Part shown: positions 16,990-26,211 of the stretch, piece after piece
Layout of the letters: each line of letters opens with the position of its first letter
Position numbering within the stretch: the stretch's first letter is position 1
Source of the DNA: Solibacillus sp040274725
GTDB taxonomy: Bacteria > Bacillota > Bacilli > Bacillales_A > Planococcaceae
Assembly: GCA_040274725.1 (NCBI GenBank)
Contig: JBEMAQ010000001.1
Span: 62,001-126,000 of the forward strand
Length of the DNA stretch: 64,000 bases
Direction of reading: 5' to 3'
The notes under the pieces: generated by a model
Databases searched by the model: none
What the model was told of the DNA's origin: nothing
What the model saw: only the letters and a program-made list of their open reading frames with translations
Position numbers and translations under genes: made by a program

Positions 16990-17018
16990 TTTACTAATCA
17001 CAAGATGCGCACTATAGT
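16990..17018 (+). promoter_or_regulatory. Sigma-A promoter of the EamA transporter
   Basis: TTTACT (16990-16995), 17-base spacer, TATAGT (17013-17018), 49 bases before the start codon. Confidence 0.6.
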
Positions 17019-17067
17019 TGTATTAGTACAGAACAAAATAACAACTTTGTGAAATGTGGTGACAAGT

Positions 17068-17964
17068 ATGAGTATTCAAGGAAAAGCAAATATTTTGATG
17101 GTCATCGTGACGATGTTTTGGGGACTCTCCTATACATTCATGGTGATGGGGCTAGAAAGCTTACAAGCCTACAATGTCGTAGCACTGCGCTGCGCTATCG
17201 CATTTATTATTGCCGGATTAATTTTTTATAAAAAGATGATTCGCGTGAACATGCAAACAATTAAATACGCATTCATTCAAGGGTTTTTAATGTTTTTATT
17301 ATTTGCCTTATCCTTGTTTGGCTTACAAACAACGTCTGCGTCAAACGCCGGCTTTATTTTAAGCTTAACGGTCGTACTTGTCCCGATTTTCGCAAGTATT
17401 CTTGATAAGAAACTACCATCACGCGCGGTGAGCTTTGCCATTGTGATGACGATGATTGGCATTGTGATCCTGACATTAAAGGAAGGCTTGCACTTCCAAC
17501 CAGGCGACATTTTAATGGCGATTGCCGCGGTAAGCTATGCGGTTTACTTAATTTTAAATAGTAAGTTTACAAAAAGCGTAGAATCAATTTCTTATGGCAT
17601 CTATCAGCTAGGCTTTGCTGGACTATTCGGTGCAGTACTTTGCCTATTTTTTGAGACACCGCAAATTCCTACTACGACAACTAGCTGGATTGCGATACTT
17701 GGCCTCGGCATCATTTGCTCGGCGTTTTGCTTCATTGCGCAAGCTGTTGTACAACAGTACACATCCCCAACACATACAGGCTTAATTTTCTCACTAGAGC
17801 CCATCTTCGCGGCGATGTTTGCGATGATGTTCCTAGGTGAAGTATTAACAACACAGCTAATCATCGGCGGTATTTTTATTCTAGCAGGTAACTTAGTGGC
17901 GCAGCTCGAACAAATCGTCGCAGCACGCAAAATGGCAAGAACAACAACACAACAAGCAGTATAA
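17068..17964 (+). CDS. DMT-superfamily (EamA) transporter
   Basis: The 298-residue protein has ten predicted hydrophobic helices in two EamA repeats (first ending around ILTLKEGLHF, second around LIIGGIFILAGNLVAQLE). Such proteins export or import amino acids and other metabolites; the substrate is unknown. ATG 17068 is preferred over upstream GTG codons (17056, 17059). Regulation by the divergent LysR protein is likely. A terminator follows directly. Confidence 0.88.
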   Translation: MSIQGKANILMVIVTMFWGLSYTFMVMGLESLQAYNVVALRCAIAFIIAGLIFYKKMIRVNMQTIKYAFIQGFLMFLLFALSLFGLQTTSASNAGFILSLTVVLVPIFASILDKKLPSRAVSFAIVMTMIGIVILTLKEGLHFQPGDILMAIAAVSYAVYLILNSKFTKSVESISYGIYQLGFAGLFGAVLCLFFETPQIPTTTTSWIAILGLGIICSAFCFIAQAVVQQYTSPTHTGLIFSLEPIFAAMFAMMFLGEVLTTQLIIGGIFILAGNLVAQLEQIVAARKMARTTTQQAV

Positions 17965-17990
17965 GCCTTCCTATGTGGAGGGCTTTTCTT
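17963..17990 (+). terminator. Terminator of the EamA transporter
   Basis: AAGCCTTCC pairs with GGAGGGCTT (one G-U pair), then TTTCTTTTT. It overlaps the stop codon. Confidence 0.75.
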
Positions 17991-18051
17991 TTTGGTAGCA
18001 TTTGTTCTATTAATAGAGCATCTCACATAAAAAACACTATCAATCAAAATT

Positions 18052-18217
18052 CAGATTCTTTATAATATACAATCAGTTTCCATATCAGAAATCTACCTGT
18101 ATTATATAATTATGGGAACATATATACTATTATTAACCGATTATCAGATTTTTCGCAATATACAATTAGTTTTCATAACATCATTCTGGCGGTATTATAG
18201 TAGTTATGTGTCTATAC
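18052..18217 (+). repeat. Diverged tandem duplication in the SEC-C gene promoter region
   Basis: Two related units of about 70 bp start at 18052 and 18145 (period 93): CAGATTCTTTATAATATAC against CAGATTTTTCGCAATATAC, continuing through AGTTT-CATA and GTATTATA to TATAC. Each unit contains a -10-like TATAAT/TATAGT, so the gene may have two promoters or duplicated control sites. Confidence 0.55.
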
Positions 18218-18267
18218 TTAACAACTATTTAATAAGTATATTATAAGAAGTAAAAGGAAGTGTATTT

Positions 18268-19251
18268 ATGGTAGGACGTAACGACCAATGCCCATGCGGC
18301 AGCGGTAAAAAATACAAAAAGTGCTGTGAGGGCAATCAGCAGGCAACAGTAACTGCTGTATTCCACGAAGAAATTGAAAATGTATTACAAACTTTTTACA
18401 GCACGTATCCAGATCGCGGTGACATCCGTGAGTATATGGAGCTTGTACAAAACTGGCTACCAAAGCTAGAAAACAAATTACAATATGAATTAATCCAAGC
18501 AATTTGCTTAGACGATTACTTCTTCCACCACCGTACAGACATCTGGACAGGCTACTTAAAGCGCACAACAAAGAAAATGGTACGCCCTGCAACTGTGGCA
18601 ACACTTGCATCTTGGGAAAAACCACGCTTCTTCGTTGGCCAGGTAACACGCGTTGAAGAAATCTATTTCGAAGCAAAATGTACATTAACAGACGAGCTGT
18701 TCATGATTCGCCGCGAAAACAACCGCGCGATTCCAGAGGGCATGCACATCTTCGCCTTCCTGTTACATGATGGATCAGAGGGCGTGAATCACATGCTTGC
18801 TGCATCTACTTTAATTTTCTTCCCAACAAACCACGGCAATGTTTTCGAGAAATTCCGTGCAATGTTTGACAAGAGCGGCAAGGCGATGTACGAATTCGTG
18901 CAGGAAAACCACATCGAGTTTTGGATTAACTTAGTCAATGCAGGCTATGCGGGTGAGGAATTCACGTCATTCGAGCAAGACGTCATCCTACAAGCAAAAG
19001 AATTTTTAGCTAGCAAAAACGTCGAGAGCGACAAATTAATCATGGCGCTTGAAGACTACCTAGTCGAACAACAGCCAACAGCACGTAAAGCTGGCGCTAT
19101 CGCAGCAGGTGCGATTCGTTTCGGTCAAGACCGCGGATTATTTGACGCGAAATTTACAGTGAAAGAGATTGCTGAAAGCTTCGGCGTTTCCGCATCATCA
19201 CTAAATAAATATCATCAAGAGTTACTTGCTTATCATGCGGTAGCTGTTTAA
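18268..19251 (+). CDS. SEC-C motif protein with C-terminal helix-turn-helix-like segment
   Basis: The 327-residue protein begins with a SEC-C zinc motif (NDQCPCGSGKKYKKCC, residues 5-20), which in SecA binds zinc and SecB or ribosomes. The middle 250 residues are mostly helical and unassigned. The end (FTVKEIAESFGVSASSLNKYHQEL) resembles a helix-turn-helix. Start ATG with AAGGAAG upstream and a strong terminator behind. Role unknown; nucleic-acid or ribosome contact is plausible from these two motifs. Confidence 0.8.
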   Translation: MVGRNDQCPCGSGKKYKKCCEGNQQATVTAVFHEEIENVLQTFYSTYPDRGDIREYMELVQNWLPKLENKLQYELIQAICLDDYFFHHRTDIWTGYLKRTTKKMVRPATVATLASWEKPRFFVGQVTRVEEIYFEAKCTLTDELFMIRRENNRAIPEGMHIFAFLLHDGSEGVNHMLAASTLIFFPTNHGNVFEKFRAMFDKSGKAMYEFVQENHIEFWINLVNAGYAGEEFTSFEQDVILQAKEFLASKNVESDKLIMALEDYLVEQQPTARKAGAIAAGAIRFGQDRGLFDAKFTVKEIAESFGVSASSLNKYHQELLAYHAVAV

Positions 19252-19260
19252 AAATGAGGA

Positions 19261-19289
19261 AAACCAGCGCGGATTTGCGCTGGTTTTTT
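19261..19289 (+). terminator. Terminator of the SEC-C gene
   Basis: AACCAGCGC pairs with GCGCTGGTT around a 6-base loop, then TTTT. Confidence 0.85.
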
Positions 19290-19316
19290 GCTTTTTTGAG
19301 ATTATTTTATTCCCCT

Positions 19317-19433
19317 TTATAATACATGCTCGCTAAAACTCGGCATCGGTTCATTCAGCTCTTTATAAGGGACTGAATACTTAGCTTTATCGTTACGTAC
19401 ATCCAGCATATTTGATAGATAAAACCTCAGCAT
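19317..19433 (-). pseudogene. Possible C-terminal gene fragment
   Basis: A 38-codon minus-strand frame reads MLRFYLSNMLDVRNDKAKYS and continues VPYKELNEPMPSFSEHVL before a stop. The composition looks protein-like, but there is no ribosome binding site and the frame is closed upstream, so it is best read as the tail of a decayed gene. Family not recognised. Confidence 0.3.
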
Positions 19434-19530
19434 TATTTAATAAATCTTCATTCAAAAGAAGTTTAATACAATTTCCACAAAAATAAAATTATCCATCTAT
19501 AATGGGGTTATAACAGAAGGAGGCGCAAAA

Positions 19531-19752
19531 ATGAAAACCCAGCTACAAAAAGCATTAAAGCACAAACAGCTCGTGACAATTATGTATATGGCAAAGGACG
19601 GCTCGATTACAAAACGCCGCATTAAGCTACTTAGTTTATCTGCACAAACCTTTCAAGCGTACTGCTTTACACGCAAGGCAAAGCGTACATTTTATATCGA
19701 GCGTGTGTTAGCTGTTGTTCCTGTTGTGAAATTTGAGCGCCACATTATTTAA
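19531..19752 (+). CDS. Small WYL-like domain protein
   Basis: The 73-residue protein resembles the core of a WYL domain (LVTIMYMAKDGSITKRRIKLLSL ... AYCFTRKAKRTFYIERVLAVVPV), a ligand-sensing Sm-like fold usually attached to DNA-binding proteins. Here the domain stands alone, as in other short Bacillales proteins. Start ATG behind GGAGG. Function unknown, possibly nucleotide sensing. Confidence 0.7.
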   Translation: MKTQLQKALKHKQLVTIMYMAKDGSITKRRIKLLSLSAQTFQAYCFTRKAKRTFYIERVLAVVPVVKFERHII

Positions 19753-19823
19753 TTTCACCGCCTACTCATCATTCCTCGCCAAAAAGGGTATAGAATTTAA
19801 ACTAGATAGAGGAGTGGATTACT

Positions 19824-20360
19824 TTGAGCCTACACCATACAACACAATTCCCTACATCCTACGTCGTCCTCGATTTTGAGACGACTGGATTTTCTGCCGC
19901 GCACGATGAACCGATTCAAGTGGCGGCCATTTGCTATGATCAGTTTCAAGAAACCGCAAGCTTTGTGACCTTCATCCGGCCGACAAAGCCAGTGCCTGCT
20001 AATATTACCGCCTTCACAGGAATCACAACCGAAGATGTCGCACATGCACCGACGATTCACGACGTCTTTCCCGAGCTAGTGAATTTTATCGGCAAGGACG
20101 CGATTGTTGCCCATAATGCCTCGTTTGATTTAAAGTTTTTAGAAATCAATATGCAAAAAATGGGCCTTCCCTATACGAAGTTCCGCGTGATTGACACCGT
20201 TCCATTAGCACGCCGTTATATCCCGGCTGCAAATCATATACTACCAACACTAAAAAACTTTCTTCGCCTCGACCATATGCCATCACATGAAGCAAAGAGC
20301 GACTGCTATGTGACATCTGCTGTGTATCAATATTGTCATCAGCAAAAGTTCCGTTACTAG
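19824..20360 (+). CDS. DEDDh 3'-5' exonuclease domain protein
   Basis: A 178-residue single-domain exonuclease of the DnaQ/PolC-proofreading type. Motifs are complete: D17-x-E19 in LDFETTG, HNASFD in the second motif, and H-E-A-K-S-D near the end. The start is TTG behind AGAGGAG. It probably trims DNA or RNA ends. A decayed copy of its C terminus is found at 37796-37884. Confidence 0.88.
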   Translation: MSLHHTTQFPTSYVVLDFETTGFSAAHDEPIQVAAICYDQFQETASFVTFIRPTKPVPANITAFTGITTEDVAHAPTIHDVFPELVNFIGKDAIVAHNASFDLKFLEINMQKMGLPYTKFRVIDTVPLARRYIPAANHILPTLKNFLRLDHMPSHEAKSDCYVTSAVYQYCHQQKFRY

Positions 20361-20532
20361 GCAGTCCCACTCTTTTACACTTTCCCAAGCACAAACAGCT
20401 AATCCGCATGGTTCAGAATGAAAAGCGCCCCTGCATCACCAATTGAATAAAAATTTTTAGATGTAAACATATTTCAATCATAAGCCTACTAAAAAACTAA
20501 TAAATCTCTAACTTTCATTATATATACTAGAT

Positions 20533-20577
20533 TAAAAGCCGATTCATACTAAAGTTTTTAGCATGAATCGGCTTTTT
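20533..20577. terminator. Bidirectional terminator
   Basis: AAAAGCCGATTCATACTA pairs with TAGCATGAATCGGCTTTT, with one bulge and A/T tracts on both sides. It serves the exonuclease on the plus strand and the coiled-coil gene on the minus strand. The rest of 20361-20598 shows nothing else. Confidence 0.85.
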
Positions 20578-20598
20578 CAGTATCTCTAGTAATTCCCT

Positions 20599-21831
20599 CT
20601 ACAATAAAAACAACGCGACAACAATCCCTGCAACCACTACATAAAGCGGCACAGTCCATTGCATCAAGCGTTTCTTTTGCGCCTTTGCCTGTGAACGTAT
20701 TGCTTCATCAATGACGTCTGCACGTGCTGTCCACTCGGATTTTTGTGTATATAGCTGCTGCTGTACTTGTAGCATGCGCGCATCTATGCTTTGCTCTAAT
20801 ACGTTAATCTCTGCACTCGCTAAAGTTAATTTTTCCATAAGCTTATCCATTTTTGCACTAACTGTCTGCTGCACGTCTGACAGAGTGGCTGTTGTGCGTT
20901 CTTCAAGTTGCTGCAACGCGTGCTGTTGCTCACTAGCCTGTTGCTGTAAGACTACTGTGTCCTTTTTTAGCAGTGCTCCCCCTACCTCAAGCTGCGTAAG
21001 TTTTGCCACTACACTTTCATGTTCTTCCTTCGCCGCTTGTTGCTCCCTCTCTAGCTGTTCGACCTGTTGCCGTGTAGTCTTTAGTGTCGCTTCATGACTC
21101 GCCACACTAGCTGCTACTGTACGCAGTTCTTTCTTTAGCACTAAATCATCAATCCGTAGCTCCTCAATATCCTCATGTCTCTCATTGCTGCTGTTGATAA
21201 GCTTTTGCTGTACCTTTTTCAGCTCGGTCAACTGCGCTATTACATGTGCATGCTCTGTCGTTGATTGCTTGCTACTATGCTCATATTGTTCTTTTAGCAG
21301 TGCATATTGGTTCACAAAATCCTTCATATTGTGCTTCAGAATCGTCAGCTCTGCACCTTGAATCGTTACCTTTGTTTCCAACTGGAGAAATATAGGATGC
21401 TTTTTTAGTTCCAGCAGTGTAGTTGCTAACTTTGGCGCTTTATTATCTTGTTTTAGCGCCTGAATCTCTAAGTCAAATTCATTCGATAGCTGTGTGAGTG
21501 ACGCCAAAATCCGCGCAATGTCGAGCTTCGTTGCAGACATTTCCTGTAGTTGTTGCTCCGTTTGTTGAATAGTTGCTGCCATTTCTTCCTTCACCATTTC
21601 CCATCTCGTTTTCATTTCCGCTAAAGACATGCTTTGCTCGCGCTGCCGATAATAGTTCGCAAGGAGGAGTTGATTTTTTGCAATCACACGATCATAAGGC
21701 TGTTCAATTCGGGCGAGTAGCTCCTCAATGGAATCCAGCCCGTCTAGCTGCTGCTCCACTTCTGCTAGGCGCTGCTTCAGCTCATTATTCGTTTTTCTTC
21801 CTTTATAGATAGTTATCAGTGGGCCAATCAT
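20599..21831 (-). CDS. Long coiled-coil protein with C-terminal membrane anchor, function unknown
   Basis: The 410-residue protein is almost entirely heptad-type coiled coil rich in Q, E, L and K (from NELKQRLAEVEQQLDGLD to about residue 385) and ends in a single membrane helix (WTVPLYVVVAGIVVALFLL). This is tail-anchored topology: a long cytoplasmic rod tethered to the membrane. Its ATG overlaps the stop of the upstream gene (ATGA at 21828-21831), so both are translated together and may act together. No family recognised. Confidence 0.75.
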   Translation of the reverse strand: MIGPLITIYKGRKTNNELKQRLAEVEQQLDGLDSIEELLARIEQPYDRVIAKNQLLLANYYRQREQSMSLAEMKTRWEMVKEEMAATIQQTEQQLQEMSATKLDIARILASLTQLSNEFDLEIQALKQDNKAPKLATTLLELKKHPIFLQLETKVTIQGAELTILKHNMKDFVNQYALLKEQYEHSSKQSTTEHAHVIAQLTELKKVQQKLINSSNERHEDIEELRIDDLVLKKELRTVAASVASHEATLKTTRQQVEQLEREQQAAKEEHESVVAKLTQLEVGGALLKKDTVVLQQQASEQQHALQQLEERTTATLSDVQQTVSAKMDKLMEKLTLASAEINVLEQSIDARMLQVQQQLYTQKSEWTARADVIDEAIRSQAKAQKKRLMQWTVPLYVVVAGIVVALFLL

Positions 21832-22721
21832 CGACCATCACCCGGTAGCATTTTCCGTTCTTCCATCTGTTCAATTAACATCGACATTTCTATTGGTGAA
21901 GCCCCTGTTATTGCCTGTCTTTCTAATGAATTAAACAGTGATAACCTCTCCTCAGCTAGCTGTACTTTCTCAAGTAGCTCCTCATTAATGGAATTGGCTA
22001 CAGCCTTCACGCCCTTTGAAACGAGCAGCATCACACCTAATGTTGAGATGCCGTCTACAAGATCTGAAAGAGTAGAAGCTTGCTCCACATGATCCAACCA
22101 TTCACCACCACTTTCAATAAGCTCGGGTATATTCACACCTACCGCACCGGCCCCAAGCGTCGCTGCGGCCGTCCCCATACAAGCTCGTCCTGTAATTTTG
22201 CCCGCGCGCTCGATAAATTGCATATTTCCTTCACTAAGCAGCCGCTGTAATTTACCTGCCTTTAATAAACGCAGCGTATTCACGACAACAATTGCCGGAT
22301 TGTCATCAATTATCCCAATCGCTGAGCCTAATATAAAAGCAATATTATACGCCTTCTTATTCTCTTTAAATAGCTTTAGCGCAAGCTCCTGCGTAATGAG
22401 TGCACCCACATCATAGGCATTAATCGTCAACCAATCCACTGCTGTATCCATTTGCATACCGCTGACGTTATAAATAGCCTCCGCAAACGGTAACGGAATA
22501 CCTGCGGGCGATGTAAAATCCTTTGCCATATGATCAAACCACAGCCCAATCCCCTCAAAGCCCTGTAAATGATACGATTCAATAAGCCCTTGTATATCAT
22601 GGCCATGCTTCATCCGGTGCCCCATGCCCGACACCGAATCCATCATCGCGTCGACCGAACTTCCATGATGCCCTAAATTATGATAGTTTTCCGTTAAATC
22701 GATGACGATATCCTTTAACAC
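21828..22721 (-). CDS. Hypothetical protein, partner of the coiled-coil membrane protein
   Basis: This 297-residue protein is not recognised. It has no signal peptide. Two stretches are weakly hydrophobic and glycine/alanine rich (AYNIAFILGSAIGIIDDNPAIVVVN and MGTAAATLGAGAVGVNIPELI), which might insert into or lie on a membrane. The start is a GTG behind AAGGAGC. Coupling to the coiled-coil gene by ATGA overlap makes a two-gene operon of unknown purpose. Confidence 0.72.
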   Translation of the reverse strand: MLKDIVIDLTENYHNLGHHGSSVDAMMDSVSGMGHRMKHGHDIQGLIESYHLQGFEGIGLWFDHMAKDFTSPAGIPLPFAEAIYNVSGMQMDTAVDWLTINAYDVGALITQELALKLFKENKKAYNIAFILGSAIGIIDDNPAIVVVNTLRLLKAGKLQRLLSEGNMQFIERAGKITGRACMGTAAATLGAGAVGVNIPELIESGGEWLDHVEQASTLSDLVDGISTLGVMLLVSKGVKAVANSINEELLEKVQLAEERLSLFNSLERQAITGASPIEMSMLIEQMEERKMLPGDGR

Positions 22722-22796
22722 ACACTACAGCTCCTTCTTTTATCCTATATATGCGTATCATACTGTATTTGTAAACAATTGGCTAATAGGTTGTCA

Positions 22797-22843
22797 AATA
22801 AAACAAAAAACCGAACGCAGTACAGCTCATCCACGTTTGGTGT
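22797..22843 (-). terminator. Terminator after the PaiB-like gene
   Basis: On the minus strand CCAAACG...CGTTCGG (one mismatch) flanks a loop and is followed by TTTTTTGTTTTAT, about 100 bases after the PaiB stop. Confidence 0.5.
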
Positions 22844-22942
22844 ACTCGATTGCTCAGGAATCACCTATTAATTTGGCCGTCTTTAGCTATCGATTTCAAT
22901 CATTTTTTCTGAAATCAGTTTCATCCAGTTCAGCTACTATCT

Positions 22943-23560
22943 TTAGGTCAGATTCTTTTTTATAAGCCGCGCGATGTGCTGACTATCCTCAAAATTTTGC
23001 TGCTCTAGCTGTGCCATTATCTTTTCTTGGCGTGATTTACTCTGATTTTGGTTCAACTTATACTTCGCCTCCACCTCACTCACTTCTACTTCAAAGCCAA
23101 CAATGCTCTTCATCATCCCCTGAATATAGCGGTCATCTAAAGATGGAATCGGCGCCTCATCAAAACCTTCGCCATAAAATTCCGTCGTTTGCGCGAGTAG
23201 TGTATAAAACTCCTGCTCGTCCTCGATTAACCGAACCTGCCCGTACATATGGACCGCGGTATAATTCCACGTTGAAACGCTCTGGTGTTCCTCATACCAT
23301 TTGTGAGAAACGTATGCATGTGGTCCCGTAAACATCACAAGTACTTCACGGTCCTGTAATTCTTTCCACTGTGGATTGGCCTTCGCTACATGGCTTTTCA
23401 AAATAAATGAGCCTCCCTCCCTTTGCTCCATTAAAATCGGAATATGTGTGGCAAACAGCTTCCCTTCAACTGTTGAAACAAGTGTACCAAAGCTATTCTG
23501 CTTCACAAATCGATAAATTTCTTGTGGATCTTTCATTTCAAAAACTTTTGGAATATACAT
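22943..23560 (-). CDS. PaiB-family FMN-binding regulator
   Basis: A 205-residue protein of the PaiB (PF04299) family, a split-barrel flavin-binding fold described as a negative regulator of sporulation and degradative enzyme genes in B. subtilis. Diagnostic segments are MYIPKVFEM, GTLVSTVEGKLFATHIPI, SHVAKANPQW, and VSTWNYTAVHMYGQ. ATG 23560 follows GGGGGAAG; an upstream GTG is less likely. It is transcribed alone. Confidence 0.88.
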   Translation of the reverse strand: MYIPKVFEMKDPQEIYRFVKQNSFGTLVSTVEGKLFATHIPILMEQREGGSFILKSHVAKANPQWKELQDREVLVMFTGPHAYVSHKWYEEHQSVSTWNYTAVHMYGQVRLIEDEQEFYTLLAQTTEFYGEGFDEAPIPSLDDRYIQGMMKSIVGFEVEVSEVEAKYKLNQNQSKSRQEKIMAQLEQQNFEDSQHIARLIKKNLT

Positions 23561-23600
23561 AAACACTTCCCCCTATTTCTAGTAGAGTAAAATACAAAAT

Positions 23601-23629
23601 AACCCGAACATCTAGACGGATGTTCGGGT
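23601..23629 (-). terminator. Terminator of the symporter operon
   Basis: ACCCGAACATC pairs with GATGTTCGGGT; on the minus strand TTATTTTG follows. Confidence 0.75.
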
Positions 23630-23635
23630 ACGAAA

Positions 23636-25144
23636 CTATTTTAAATCAGACACAATTTCCGCCTCTGAAGAAGTAAGTGTCACGTCCTCTACCTCTTGTG
23701 GCACTTTGTTACTCGTTAATAAACTCACGCCAATTGCGACGATGAAGTTCAGAATAAGTGCTAGCATGCCCATATTAAGATCATTAATATACGTTGGGAT
23801 ACTCGGAATAAGATCCGCAAATTTAATGCCTGTTGTTGCGTTCAGTAAGACGATTGCTGTACCTGTAATAATCCCGGCAATCGCACCGTATTTATTCATT
23901 AATTTGGATGTTGTGAAGCTGAATAATAACGCCGGCACGAGCTGTGTGATTAAACCGTACGACATAATATTTAATAATGCTAAAGCTTCTCCGCCAAAGA
24001 TTGTGAACACGAAGGCAATCACAATAATGAAGAGCACTAAAATTTTCGATACTTTTAATTGCTGACGGTCTGTTGCTTCTGGCTTTACTAAACGGTAAAT
24101 CCCCGTCATTAAGCCAATTGATGCCGCCATTAACATCACTGATGCTGGTACAAGCGCCGTCAGTAAACCAGCCGCGCCAACGATCCCAACTACCCATGGA
24201 TCGAATGTTTGCATCACTAAGCGCAGTAACGATAAATCGCCGTCTGCCCCTTGCAAACCAGGGACTTGAATGATGGCCGCAAAGCCAATAAAGAATGCGA
24301 ATAATAATAAAATTGTATAGATTGGTAACGTAATCGCATTTTGCTTTAATGATTTCACACCATTCGCTGATAAAATGACCATAAATGATTGCGGTAATAA
24401 GTAAAAACCGAACGCATTTAGGACAATGGTCGAGATGAACCATGCAGCACTATAGCCTTCACCCGCGAGGACTAACGCTTCTGGCTTAAAGTCATTTACT
24501 GCCTCAAACATCGGCTGAATCCCGCCGAAATAATGGAACGGAATGTATAAACCTAAGAAAATAATGACGACTAAAATTAAAATATCTTTAATGACTGCTG
24601 TCCAAGCAGAGCCGTGAATCCCTGAAACGATAACATAAATCGTAATAATAATCGCACCAATCGCACTTGCCACTATTGGTGAAATTGCACCATACGAAGC
24701 TTCACCAACAATGATGCCTAATCCTTTTAATTGGATAACGATATACGGGATTAATGCAAGTGTACCGAGCAGTGCAACGACTACCCCTAAAACGGGACTA
24801 CGATATTTTTTTGAAAAGTACGCTGGCTGCGAAATGATGTTATGCTTTTTCGCATAGAGCCAAATTTTTGGCACAATCCAATACGATAAGACGTACGCTA
24901 AACAAATATAGGCGGGCACATAGTAAGCAGCAGCCCCTTTTGAATATGCCCAACCACTCCCACCAAGGAAGGTAAATGTCGTATAAACTTCTCCGGCGAT
25001 TAAGAGGAAGACGAATAATGTACCGAAGCCTTTGTTTCCTACTGCAAACTCGTCGACATTCATTTCCTTGCCTTTTGTCGCGCGAATCCCTAAAAATAAT
25101 GCCAGTGCGGCAAAGAAGAAAATAATTACTAATGCACTATTCAT
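23636..25144 (-). CDS. Sodium:solute symporter (SSS family)
   Basis: A 502-residue polytopic membrane protein with about 13 helices of the SSS/MctP type (DEFAVGNKGFGTLFVFLLIAGEVYTTFTFLGGSGWAYSKG). Substrates in this branch are monocarboxylates, amino acids or similar. It overlaps the DUF3311 gene by 8 bp, a pairing common for this branch, and is last in an operon behind nitrilase and amidohydrolase genes, so it probably imports the substrate, or a product, of those hydrolases. Confidence 0.9.
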   Translation of the reverse strand: MNSALVIIFFFAALALFLGIRATKGKEMNVDEFAVGNKGFGTLFVFLLIAGEVYTTFTFLGGSGWAYSKGAAAYYVPAYICLAYVLSYWIVPKIWLYAKKHNIISQPAYFSKKYRSPVLGVVVALLGTLALIPYIVIQLKGLGIIVGEASYGAISPIVASAIGAIIITIYVIVSGIHGSAWTAVIKDILILVVIIFLGLYIPFHYFGGIQPMFEAVNDFKPEALVLAGEGYSAAWFISTIVLNAFGFYLLPQSFMVILSANGVKSLKQNAITLPIYTILLLFAFFIGFAAIIQVPGLQGADGDLSLLRLVMQTFDPWVVGIVGAAGLLTALVPASVMLMAASIGLMTGIYRLVKPEATDRQQLKVSKILVLFIIVIAFVFTIFGGEALALLNIMSYGLITQLVPALLFSFTTSKLMNKYGAIAGIITGTAIVLLNATTGIKFADLIPSIPTYINDLNMGMLALILNFIVAIGVSLLTSNKVPQEVEDVTLTSSEAEIVSDLK

Positions 25145-25346
25145 CTACGCCACCTTCTTTCCCGTACTCTAAACGATAGACGATCGCCATCACGACAGAA
25201 GAAAGCACCATCCAGAGGACAATCCAAAATAATAAAAATGGTAAGCCTAAAATATACGGTTCAACCTTATTCACCCATGGAATTAAACCAGCCATCCCTA
25301 TGAACGGAATAATGAGTAATAATTGTGGATTTTTTTTCATCAACAA
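25137..25346 (-). CDS. DUF3311 small membrane protein
   Basis: The 69-residue protein has two hydrophobic helices (LLLIIPFIGMAGLIPWVN and FLLFWIVLWMVLSSVVMAIVYRLEYG). DUF3311 proteins typically precede SSS symporters and may be accessory subunits, as here. Starts at ATG with GGAGG upstream. Confidence 0.88.
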   Translation of the reverse strand: MLMKKNPQLLLIIPFIGMAGLIPWVNKVEPYILGLPFLLFWIVLWMVLSSVVMAIVYRLEYGKEGGVDE

Positions 25347-25356
25347 ACCTCCATTA

Positions 25357-26211
25357 CTATTGAATAGTTGAATGATAGAGCGCTTTTCTTCGTTGCCTGT
25401 CCTTCACAGTTGTTGCGGCACCGGATTTTCTATTTTCATAAAGATCGCCCAGAGAAATGACAGCCGAAATCACCTCATTCTGCACACTCTCTACTACAAC
25501 ACCATTTTCTGTCCATGCCAAGTCACAGGGCGAGAGAATAGCCGCCTCACCAAAGCCTGGATTAATAATACCGATTGCTGGACTAGCAGTTGGACAATGC
25601 ACGACGTAGAGCTGATTTTCAATTGCCCTTGCATGCGCACAATGACGTACACGCCAAAAGCCTTGCGGAGTAAACGTATAGGATGGAACAAAAATAATAT
25701 CTGCGCCTTGCTGTGCATACATGGTGGCGATTTCAGGAATTTCAATTTCATAGCAAATCGCAATGCCAAACTTCACTGGTCCTAAATCAAACACGTGTAA
25801 TGCATCGCCCTCTTCTGTACGCCAAAGTGCCTCGGCTGGAAAAATATGCGACTTGCGGTGGCTTAGCTCTTCGCCGTTTGGACCAAAAACATACGCTGTA
25901 TTGTAAAGCACACCGCCAACACTTTCTAATGTAGAGCCTGCAATAATGATTTGATTTCTTCGTTGCGCAAGCTCACTAAATAGCTGTTTATACGCCGGTA
26001 AAAAGTCCACAATCCGCGCATAATCCTCTAATCCAAGTTCGTCAAAATCCGCATAGCTCGTTAGTAATCCTAATGTACAAAGCTCGGGAAACAGTACATA
26101 GTCAGCTGTTTCCGGCACGTCCTTCATTGCTCCATAGACATCTTCTGCAAAAGCGTCAAAATGTGCGTACGGCTTGAACACAAGCTGGCACACGGCAAGC
26201 TCAACCTTCAT
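25357..26211 (-). CDS. Carbon-nitrogen hydrolase (nitrilase superfamily)
   Basis: A 284-residue amidase/nitrilase with the catalytic triad visible as Glu in LFPELCTLG, Lys in HRKSHIFPAE and Cys in FGIAICYEIEIPE. It hydrolyses a C-N bond in an amide-like substrate not defined by sequence. The ATG at 26211 lies within the end of the amidohydrolase gene (11-bp overlap), and DUF3311 follows 10 bases after its stop, so all are one operon. Confidence 0.88.
   Translation of the reverse strand: MKVELAVCQLVFKPYAHFDAFAEDVYGAMKDVPETADYVLFPELCTLGLLTSYADFDELGLEDYARIVDFLPAYKQLFSELAQRRNQIIIAGSTLESVGGVLYNTAYVFGPNGEELSHRKSHIFPAEALWRTEEGDALHVFDLGPVKFGIAICYEIEIPEIATMYAQQGADIIFVPSYTFTPQGFWRVRHCAHARAIENQLYVVHCPTASPAIGIINPGFGEAAILSPCDLAWTENGVVVESVQNEVISAVISLGDLYENRKSGAATTVKDRQRRKALYHSTIQ

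Noticed and set aside
23892..24443. A 183-codon frame inside the SSS symporter gene on the same strand.
   Set aside because: Shadow in another frame of a well-supported membrane protein gene.
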